Below, in pieces: positions 35,295-41,412 of a stretch of DNA of 41,412 nucleotides. Each line of letters begins with the position of its first letter. The first letter of the stretch is position 1. The stretch lies in contig JAUNOM010000022.1 in the NCBI GenBank assembly GCA_030531085.1, forward strand, positions 1 through 41,412, in the 5' to 3' direction. A program made the translations under genes and the position numbers. This DNA is from Prevotellaceae bacterium. GTDB lineage: Bacteria; Bacteroidota; Bacteroidia; Bacteroidales; Bacteroidaceae. The notes under the pieces were generated by a model. The model made no database searches, was not told where the DNA came from, and saw only the letters and a list, made by a program, of their open reading frames with translations.

Positions 35295-37406
35295 ATGAAG
35301 CAACTGGTGTTGTCCTTGGTGGCGTTGGCTGTATGCCTCATGGCGTACGCACATCCTACGGTCTCCGTGGAGCTTGACGGGGATGCTAAGGGTAAGGTTT
35401 TCGAGGGAATAGGTTTTGTCAATGGCGGTGGGGGCACCTCTGTGCTGTTGAAAGACTATCCGGAACCACAGCGCAGCCAGATTCTTGATATGGTCTATAA
35501 GCCCATGTTCGGTGCCTCTGTCAGCGCTCTTCTCGTTGAGATTCCGGGTGACGGCAACGCCACCCAGGGCTCCATGCCCAGTCACAGGCATACGCGTGAT
35601 GACCTGAGTTATTCACGCGGATATACCTGGTGGATATTGAACGAGGCTAAGAGACGTAATGCCGACCTTACGCTTGACGGTGCGGCGTGGAGCGCTCCGG
35701 GATGGATTGGCGGCGGGCAGTTCTGGAGTCAGGATGCCGCCGACTATTATGTGGACTGGCTCAGAGGGCTGCGCCATGTCTATGGTCATGAGCTGACGGC
35801 CATAGGATGCCGCAATGAGAAGGGTGACAGCAAGGATTTTGTGAAGCTGTTCAGAAGGACGCTTGATGCTAATGGATTTGACAACGTCCGTATCCATGCC
35901 TTTGATAACTGGTACAGGGGTAAGCTGGATTTTGTTAAGGATATGCTGCACGATGCGGAACTGAGGGATGCCGTGGACATTATCGGTGGGCATATCTTCT
36001 ATGTCGGCGACCCTGTCTCCGCCGAGGAGCGTGATATTGCGGAGAGGCTGGGCAAGCCTATATGGAATACGGAGGATCATGTGTACCTGAAGGGGTTCGA
36101 CTGTCTTATAAGCATAGTGCAGTGTTTCAACCACAACTTCATACGCAGCGGTGTCACCAAGGTGGTGAACTGGTATGATGTGTGTGGCACGTATCCGTTG
36201 GAGCCCTATTCGCAGGAGCCGCCGGCTGTCCTGGCCTATGAGCCATGGAGCGGTCATTACAAGGTCAGGGAGGCTCTCTGGGGATATGCGCATTATGGAC
36301 AGTTTACAAAAGTGGGATGGACATATATGTCTGACGGTTGCCGTGAGCTGCCCGAGGGCGGTTCTATGGTTGCCCTGCGCTCTGCCTCCGGGGATTACAG
36401 TGTCATCATTGAGACGAAGAGGGCCGGTGTGCCGCAGACTGTCAGGATAAGGCCGGGCGGAAGCCTCTCGGGAGATGCCTTGTGTGTATGGCAAAGCGAC
36501 TCCGTGTCGCAGTTTGTGCGTAGGGATGACATCAGACGGGAGAACGGGGAGTTTGTCATTACGGCCATGCCTAACACCGTATATTCCCTTTCCACCCTCC
36601 GTGGACAGCAGAAGGGGACTTACGCCGTGCCGGAGTCCAGACCGTTTCCATTGCCGTACCATGAGACTTTTGAACAGTATTCCAATCCGGAGGAGTGGGG
36701 TTGTCTGCCTCATTACACTGCCGACATAAACGGTGCGTTTGAATTGGTGGACAGACCGGACGGAAAGGGCCGGTGTGTGCGGCAGGTAGTGCCGGCACCT
36801 ACTATATGTTGGGCTCCTGACTGGCATTGCTACACCATACTTGGCGATAGCGCCTGGAGGGATTACGATGTCAGTGCGGACATAATGCTCAATCTGGAGG
36901 ATGCGGCCGGCGTTATGGGCCGTATCTGTGATGTCGGCTCTGGGTACGGGTTCATACCCAAGTGCTATGTCCTGAAGCTGGATGATAGGGGGAATTGCAT
37001 CCTTAGTGTGATACGGGGAAAGATAGACAAGAAGAAACTTGAGGGAGACGCGGAGCAGCAGGCTTTCATAAGAAACTCCAAAGATGAGGGTGAGGGAGGT
37101 GAGAAAATACTTTCTTCAGCAAGGTTGAAGAATGTGAAGGCCGGCGGATGGCATAATCTGAAGTTACGTTTTGAAGGCTCGCATATCACAGGATATGCGG
37201 ACAACGTACTGGTTGTGGAGGCGGATGACACCATGTATAGCCATGGCATGGCCGGTATGCTTGCCGAACAGCATGGCAAGTCTGTCAGCACTCCTTTCTT
37301 TGACAATGTACAGATTGCTCCTGTAGGCGAGAGTGCGGGCAGGCCTGCCAGGGAGCCTTTGTCTGTCAGGCCGCTGTACCCTAAGCGTGTTGCGGACGCA
37401 AGGTGA
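35295..37406 (+). CDS. GH59 galactocerebrosidase-like beta-galactosidase
   Basis: A 703-residue exported enzyme from the ATG at 35295 (a TTG three codons earlier is less likely). After the signal peptide (MKQLVLSLVALAVCLMAYA) comes sequence very like lysosomal galactocerebrosidase: FEGIGFVNGGGGTSVLLKDYPEPQRSQILDMVYKPMFGAS, then SRGYTWWILNEAKRRNADLTLDGAAWSAPGWIGGG. The acid/base should be Glu175 (IGCRNEKGD) and the nucleophile Glu260 (IWNTEDH). A beta-sandwich and a C-terminal lectin-like domain (about residues 450-690; GGWHNLKLRFEGSHITGYADNVLV) complete the GH59 layout. It would remove beta-linked galactose, in animals from galactosylceramide. It stands alone, with no SusC/SusD pair or regulator. 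Confidence 0.88.
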   Translation: MKQLVLSLVALAVCLMAYAHPTVSVELDGDAKGKVFEGIGFVNGGGGTSVLLKDYPEPQRSQILDMVYKPMFGASVSALLVEIPGDGNATQGSMPSHRHTRDDLSYSRGYTWWILNEAKRRNADLTLDGAAWSAPGWIGGGQFWSQDAADYYVDWLRGLRHVYGHELTAIGCRNEKGDSKDFVKLFRRTLDANGFDNVRIHAFDNWYRGKLDFVKDMLHDAELRDAVDIIGGHIFYVGDPVSAEERDIAERLGKPIWNTEDHVYLKGFDCLISIVQCFNHNFIRSGVTKVVNWYDVCGTYPLEPYSQEPPAVLAYEPWSGHYKVREALWGYAHYGQFTKVGWTYMSDGCRELPEGGSMVALRSASGDYSVIIETKRAGVPQTVRIRPGGSLSGDALCVWQSDSVSQFVRRDDIRRENGEFVITAMPNTVYSLSTLRGQQKGTYAVPESRPFPLPYHETFEQYSNPEEWGCLPHYTADINGAFELVDRPDGKGRCVRQVVPAPTICWAPDWHCYTILGDSAWRDYDVSADIMLNLEDAAGVMGRICDVGSGYGFIPKCYVLKLDDRGNCILSVIRGKIDKKKLEGDAEQQAFIRNSKDEGEGGEKILSSARLKNVKAGGWHNLKLRFEGSHITGYADNVLVVEADDTMYSHGMAGMLAEQHGKSVSTPFFDNVQIAPVGESAGRPAREPLSVRPLYPKRVADAR

Positions 37407-37423
37407 CACAGCCGTGGTGCAGG

Positions 37424-37912
37424 TCAGTATTCTATCCTGTCGTCTTTCAGCGTCCACATCCTGAATGCGCGTATGGCCTCGCCCTCAAGCAGCCTTTCTG
37501 ACGGCAGCTTCCGCAGTGCGCGCGGCAGTGACAGCTCATCGTATATGAACGAGTCGTCAAAGCCTATCTCCCTGGCGTCGCACTTGTCGTTGCCATAGTA
37601 CACCCTGTCGATGTGCGCCCAGTATATGGCGCCCAGGCACATGGGGCACGGTTCGCAGGAGGTGTATATCTCGCAGCCGCTCAGGTTGAACGTTTCCAGC
37701 CTCTTGCAGGCGTCGCGTATCGCGCTCACCTCGGCGTGCGCGGTGGGGTCGTGGCTTGCTGTGACACGGTTAACGCCCGTTGCCACTATCCTGCCGTTGC
37801 GTGCTATCACCGCTCCGAATGGTCCTCCGCCGTTGGCGACACTCTCTTCAGAAAGCTTTATGGCCCTCCTCATCAGCTCCTCTTTGCTCATTGCCTTGTC
37901 ATCTGTCCTCAT
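37424..37912 (-). CDS. Nucleoside/guanine deaminase-like zinc enzyme
   Basis: A 162-residue member of the cytidine deaminase superfamily. From the ATG at 37912 the zinc site is His59 with Glu61 as proton shuttle (TAHAEVSAI), and Cys89 and Cys92 in SCEPCPMC. The C-terminal part (AFRMWTLKDDRIEY) is closer to bacterial guanine deaminase than to the tRNA adenosine deaminase TadA, so conversion of guanine to xanthine is the best guess, not proven. The frame is open to a TTG at 37966, but this is upstream of the transcript start. A second possible ATG is at 37888 (MSKEEL). It converges with the GH59-like gene, 17 bp away. Confidence 0.85.
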   Translation of the reverse strand: MRTDDKAMSKEELMRRAIKLSEESVANGGGPFGAVIARNGRIVATGVNRVTASHDPTAHAEVSAIRDACKRLETFNLSGCEIYTSCEPCPMCLGAIYWAHIDRVYYGNDKCDAREIGFDDSFIYDELSLPRALRKLPSERLLEGEAIRAFRMWTLKDDRIEY

Positions 37913-37954
37913 GCCGTGTACTGTTAATGTGAATGGACAACTCTGTCTTGTGGG

Positions 37955-37986
37955 CAAAGATAACACATTTTTTCCTCTCCGCCAAA
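37955..37986 (-). promoter_or_regulatory. Promoter of the deaminase gene
   Basis: On the minus strand TTTG (37983-37986, extended TTTGGCGG), a 20-bp spacer and TATCTTTG (37955-37962): a perfect consensus match, placing the transcript start near 37948. Confidence 0.85.
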
Positions 37987-38025
37987 TTTTTCACCAAGTT
38001 TTGGAGCGGTTTATTGATACTGATA

Positions 38026-38060
38026 CACGGAGATACATAGTTGTCTTATGCATCTCCGTG
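38026..38060 (-). terminator. Hairpin after the minus-strand lipoprotein gene
   Basis: CACGGAGAT (38026-38034) and ATCTCCGTG (38052-38060) form a perfect 9-bp stem between the lipoprotein gene and the deaminase promoter. No T tract follows on either strand, so it may be a weak or factor-dependent terminator. Confidence 0.5.
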
Positions 38061-38096
38061 AAATCCTTAATAAAAAACAGTTGCTTCTTTATGCCA

Positions 38097-39125
38097 TTAA
38101 TGTATTCCTGTAGGCATGAATAATGCTTTCCGCATGAACTTCTTTATGCGCTTGTCCTTGTTCATGGATGTGTTGCCTGTGCGAGTTACTGCGGCTCTTG
38201 TTCCGCTTGCCTTATACTCGTTTGCCGGAGTATAGTGGTATTGGGCGTCTATGCGTATGTGGCCGTCTTGGGAGTCAATCTGTTTCTCTGTGTTGATGGT
38301 TCCGTTTTCATTCTGCGTGAACTCAAGTCTCCAATTGCTTTCATAAGTTTCCTTGTGACCTTCTGATATCCCCAATGAGTGTTCTGTCTGTGGCAACATA
38401 TTAGGTCCTACGCCATATAGGCCCGTCATAATCATTTCTGTATCTGTTTTTCCATATGCATATACGAAGCAGAATTGTTTGTACTTGTTGGGTATATTGC
38501 TGTATGTGAATGTTTCTGTATACTTCTCGCTTCCCTGTATTTTGCCAGACCATATAGAGTTGGTCTCACGTTTTGTCAGGTTTCCGTTTTCCCATGTGAG
38601 GATACTCTTGCTGACTTTTTTTTCATAGTTTCCATCCTCCTCGTACGACTCATGGACTCTTTCTATACCAATAACATGCCCGTTATTGTCATAGCTTGCT
38701 GTTGTCAACTGAGAGCCACCGTTCCATGAACCTTGGATTTTATTTATGTATCCATTGCTATTGAAAGATACTGACACATACCCTATATTATTATATAATA
38801 TCTTGCCGGTATTATAGTCTATAGTGAACATGACATCTTCAACTTCATTAAAGGAGTATGTCGTTTTTGCAGAGATAGGGCGCAGCAGTTCATCGTATGC
38901 AAATGTATACGTATACGTCTCTTGTTTTCTGCTGTTCGTAATACTGGTAAGCAGGATATTGCCGTCCTTTACCAATGAACTATTGTTGCCAGTGACACTG
39001 GAGCCACCCCCCCCGTTGTTATTATTGTTGTTGTCGTCATCATCATCACTGCCGCATGATGTAAGCGCAGTGGTGGAAAGTGCTGTCAGCATAACAGCCA
39101 GCAGGCAGTAAAAATACTTTTTCAT
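38097..39125 (-). CDS. Surface lipoprotein with poly-Asp/Asn/Gly stalk
   Basis: A 342-residue lipoprotein. The signal (MKKYFYCLLAVMLTALSTTALTS) ends at Cys24, followed by GSDDDDD, a surface-export type acidic run, then N6 and G4. The rest has YD- and NG-rich strands (YTYTFAYDELLRPISAKTTYSF, GYINKIQGSWNGGSQLTTASYDNNGHVIGIER), as in DUF4595-type lipoproteins that resemble Rhs/YD repeats. The glycine run is encoded by an unbroken G8 tract in the coding strand (39007-39014, read as C8 here), so slippage would shift the frame at about residue 40. It is the last of three minus-strand genes; the function is unknown. Confidence 0.8.
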   Translation of the reverse strand: MKKYFYCLLAVMLTALSTTALTSCGSDDDDDNNNNNNGGGGSSVTGNNSSLVKDGNILLTSITNSRKQETYTYTFAYDELLRPISAKTTYSFNEVEDVMFTIDYNTGKILYNNIGYVSVSFNSNGYINKIQGSWNGGSQLTTASYDNNGHVIGIERVHESYEEDGNYEKKVSKSILTWENGNLTKRETNSIWSGKIQGSEKYTETFTYSNIPNKYKQFCFVYAYGKTDTEMIMTGLYGVGPNMLPQTEHSLGISEGHKETYESNWRLEFTQNENGTINTEKQIDSQDGHIRIDAQYHYTPANEYKASGTRAAVTRTGNTSMNKDKRIKKFMRKALFMPTGIH

Positions 39126-39165
39126 TGTTTCGTTAGTTTTTATAAGTTAAATCCGTTGACGGAGA

Positions 39166-40386
39166 TTAACGAGTGCTTACGGCACGTATTGAACAACCGG
39201 CATAACGCGGCTGACCATTAACTGTAATCTCCGTATTTATGTCATTGTTTTGGAAACAAAGATGATATGCCTCTTGATTAGGGTATCTAACATTTTCGCA
39301 CAGTTCACTTGTCCAATATGAACCTATTTGGCGATATCTACGAGGGAAACCATATAACTCCAAATAATGATTGGTATTCACTTCTAAGTTACCTGCTGCG
39401 GGCAGGAATATACTGTTACCATTTGGCCCCTCAACCTTATAGCCTTTTTCTTCATTGTAGACACCCCATGTCCATGTACATTTTTCTACTAACTCCCTTG
39501 CTTCATTTGCTGTTGGCAAACGGCAGAAGTCATTACCTCCATAAAAAACTCTGTTGACATAGGCAGCGTCATCCTCCTGCTGAAGTGTTGATAATCCGTC
39601 TACTCCCATTTTATACTTTGATATACCATTGGAGCCCCACCATTTGTAGTTGTTCCATGTATAATTGTCATGCTTGGTATTAACCTCACCCCATGCAAAA
39701 TATCTGTTATACCAAGAATTATAAGGTTCTATCGCAAGGTTCTTGCTTGCCCACTTTACGCTGAGGCCAAGGTCCACGAATGTCTCACCTTCTGTTATGG
39801 TAACAGTGTTAGCGTCTTTGTTCACATATTCCACTTCATTGTAAGACTGGAATTCTAATTCCGTATTTCCTTTCTTATAATTTAGGTCATAGTTCTGTTC
39901 GAAGTAGTTTAAGTTGTTTTTTAAGCGAAGGCCGGTAAGACTTCTTGATGAGGAGCCTACCTGTGTGAACAGTTCTTTGTTCTTGCTGTCAACAATCTTT
40001 ACGTTAGATGGATGTTCTGGAAACTGATACATCCGTGTGTCCTCTATCCTGTCAAACGCGTCTTTCTTCAATGTAGACCTGTATGTGATGTTGAAGTCCT
40101 GATAGGTGTTTGAGGTATGTGTGACAATTTCATTGGTTTCCGACAGCCTCTTGGCTGTCTTTGTTCCATCCGCCATTATAATCGTTACATATATATCGTA
40201 GAAGTCAAGCTGGTCTTGGGTCGTATATGTAGCGAATGAGTATGTGTATGGGCTATTCTCCTGTTCGTAATTATTCTGATTTCCGTCAGGAATAAAATCA
40301 TCGTCAGAACTGCTGGAGCATGAAGACAGGCTGAATAGTGTAAACAATGCCATGAGGGGCATTATATATAGAAACTTTTTTAGCAT
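39166..40386 (-). CDS. Lipoprotein with FISUMP-like C-terminal domain
   Basis: A 406-residue lipoprotein: the signal MLKKFLYIMPLMALFTLFSLSS ends at Cys23, followed by SSSSDDD, again a surface-export type tail. The first half (about residues 45-195) is beta-rich and unrecognised. The second half has the pattern of the Fibrobacter succinogenes major paralogous (FISUMP) domain: VDLGLSVKWASKNLA, YFAWGEV, FCRLPTANEARELVEKCTWTW, GNSIFLPAAG, YWTSELCE and CSIRAVSTR. Such domains occur in large numbers in Bacteroidales surface proteins and resemble C-type-lectin-like folds. It lies 40 bp before the next lipoprotein gene on the same strand. Confidence 0.82.
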   Translation of the reverse strand: MLKKFLYIMPLMALFTLFSLSSCSSSSDDDFIPDGNQNNYEQENSPYTYSFATYTTQDQLDFYDIYVTIIMADGTKTAKRLSETNEIVTHTSNTYQDFNITYRSTLKKDAFDRIEDTRMYQFPEHPSNVKIVDSKNKELFTQVGSSSRSLTGLRLKNNLNYFEQNYDLNYKKGNTELEFQSYNEVEYVNKDANTVTITEGETFVDLGLSVKWASKNLAIEPYNSWYNRYFAWGEVNTKHDNYTWNNYKWWGSNGISKYKMGVDGLSTLQQEDDAAYVNRVFYGGNDFCRLPTANEARELVEKCTWTWGVYNEEKGYKVEGPNGNSIFLPAAGNLEVNTNHYLELYGFPRRYRQIGSYWTSELCENVRYPNQEAYHLCFQNNDINTEITVNGQPRYAGCSIRAVSTR

Positions 40387-40430
40387 AATTCTTTTGTGTT
40401 AATCTATTGACATACTGCTCTTAATGTTTT

Positions 40431-40465
40431 GGGGACAGAGCGGTAATCACATCCGCCCCGTCCCC
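40431..40465 (-). other. GC-rich hairpin between two minus-strand genes
   Basis: GGGGACAGAGCGG (40431-40443) pairs with CCGCCCCGTCCCC (40453-40465) with two mismatches and a 9-nt loop. On the minus strand it is followed by AAAACATT rather than T residues, so it may be an mRNA-stabilising or attenuating structure downstream of the 40485-41393 gene. Confidence 0.5.
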
Positions 40466-40484
40466 ATTATAAAAGCGAAAACAT

Positions 40485-41393
40485 TTAGAAAATTCTGAAC
40501 TCGGAATAGTTCTTCTCTGGTATAGACACGCCGTCGACATAGCTGCTGCCGCTGCGTGTTCCCTGCTCCTCTATAATCTCTCCCTGTGGCATACGTACAG
40601 AAACTATATATTTCACTCTGTCGTTTACGTTTATCATTACGTCCTTAGAGTAAATAGATCTGCCATCCTTATAAACGGCGAGATTACACATACCACTCCT
40701 TGTGTTAGTGAAGTTGTCAAGACACAGTTTGTATACACCGTCCTGTGGGGATTCTTTCCAGTATATGTTCTCCACTGCTGCAAGACTTGTGTTGCTCTCA
40801 CCTGTGAGAGGATTGATGTAGTATCCGCTTCTGTTGTCAATGTCAAGATATCCGTCTGTGAAAGAGTTCCGTGACGCAGCGTAGTAGATGTGTCCTGTGG
40901 TAGTGACAAATCCCGGCTCGAACACGTGCAGGTCAATGTCAGAAGGGAAGAACCATGTCAGTGTAACCTTCAGCGCTCCCTTTCCGGATACAACCGCTCC
41001 GTTGCCGCTGTTGGTGTTGTTGTTGGCCACGTTGTCTGTCTCTGCTACTGCGTCCTTGTCCACATTCACTGGCTGGTTGCCCGGGTTTGTAATCAGCTGT
41101 CCTGTGTTGCCATCATTGCCAAGCCACTGTGAGTCACCTTTCAGGCTGGAAAGATATGCCTGCAGTCCGTTTATGTAGGCATAAAGCGCTGACTCGTTGT
41201 TTATGAGTGAGTTCACAGACGATGCGATTTCGGCAGAGTTGCCTACGCCCTTGAATGCCGCAGCTATCTTATTGTCTGTTGGTGCTATTCCTATCAGTTG
41301 CGCATCTGCCACGTTGCTGTACAGTTCGCTGACGTTGTTGTAGGTAACAGCCACGTCAACCGGCTCACCTGAAAAAGTGTGTGGATTAAGCAT
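40485..41393 (-). CDS. Protein with DUF2135-like domain, unusual N-terminus
   Basis: A 302-residue protein whose C-terminal part looks like the DUF2135/YfaP beta-sandwich: LKVTLTWFFPSDIDLHVFEPG, HIYYAASRNSFTDGYLDIDNRSGY, ENIYWKESPQDGVYKLCLDNF. The N-terminal part (about residues 1-90) is helical, and residues 95-135 form an Asn/Gly-rich linker. The only ATG near the start (41393) gives MLNPHTFSGEPVDVAVTYNNV, without any signal peptide, although the neighbours are lipoproteins. An in-frame stop lies three codons further upstream (41403-41405). Either the product is not exported or the true beginning is in another frame beyond the window edge. It heads the minus-strand group. Confidence 0.6.
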   Translation of the reverse strand: MLNPHTFSGEPVDVAVTYNNVSELYSNVADAQLIGIAPTDNKIAAAFKGVGNSAEIASSVNSLINNESALYAYINGLQAYLSSLKGDSQWLGNDGNTGQLITNPGNQPVNVDKDAVAETDNVANNNTNSGNGAVVSGKGALKVTLTWFFPSDIDLHVFEPGFVTTTGHIYYAASRNSFTDGYLDIDNRSGYYINPLTGESNTSLAAVENIYWKESPQDGVYKLCLDNFTNTRSGMCNLAVYKDGRSIYSKDVMINVNDRVKYIVSVRMPQGEIIEEQGTRSGSSYVDGVSIPEKNYSEFRIF

Positions 41394-41412
41394 ACAATCT
41401 TGTTAGTCTGAA

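Noticed and set aside
35613-36827. Long minus-strand frame opposite the GH59-like gene
   Set aside because: It is entirely within the recognised GH59 gene and has no family features.

Overview
The window comes from a member of the Bacteroidales, most likely a gut or oral Prevotella/Bacteroides relative. Three things support this. Nearly all recognisable promoters have the Bacteroidota form (TTTG near -33, TAnnTTTG near -7) and Shine-Dalgarno sites are mostly absent. The core gene order rpsU, xer, hpf, four tRNAs, tuf, tRNA-Trp, secE, nusG, rplKAJL, rpoBC is typical of the group. The flanks hold Bacteroidales-style glycoside hydrolases, acidic-tailed lipoproteins and a propeller/Y_Y_Y sensor. 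The genus is an inference.

Layout. 1-7.2 kb: an ECF sigma factor (-), a membrane-spanning propeller/Y_Y_Y/AraC regulator (+) and a secreted GH2 enzyme. 7.2-11.0 kb: phase-variation module 1, made of a tyrosine recombinase, a 177-bp segment bounded by 19-bp inverted repeats that carries a promoter pointing into the next genes (ON), a beta-barrel protein, two lipoproteins and a terminator. 11.1-12.4 kb: a CNNM/CBS membrane protein and a 22-bp tandem-repeat array. 12.5-18.0 kb: phase-variation module 2, made of a second recombinase, a 192-bp invertible segment whose only good promoter points back at the recombinase (OFF), then a tightly coupled, AT-rich five-gene operon (tail-anchored protein, 47-aa membrane protein, GH13 enzyme without signal peptide, two secreted proteins) and a terminator. 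18.0-33.3 kb: the housekeeping block of translation and RNA polymerase genes. 33.3-41.4 kb: an AAA ATPase, an unusual perfect hairpin, a second 22-bp repeat array, a GH59 galactocerebrosidase-like enzyme, a guanine-deaminase-like protein and three minus-strand surface-type proteins.

The most notable system is the pair of recombinase / invertible promoter / operon / terminator cassettes. Their inverted repeats share the half-sites TCTCTT and RAGAGA and differ in the 3-bp core (TGC against GGT). This suggests that related recombinases act on separate, non-cross-reacting switches. In this assembly one switch is ON and the other OFF. The OFF operon has no function I can name and is the best candidate for something undescribed.

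Further observations: five promoters share an extended -33 element (TTTGGYRG) at exactly 20-bp spacing; one of them leaves almost no leader before the xer gene; and a G8 tract in a surface-lipoprotein gene could be a third kind of switch. All similarity statements come from reading motifs; no database search was run.
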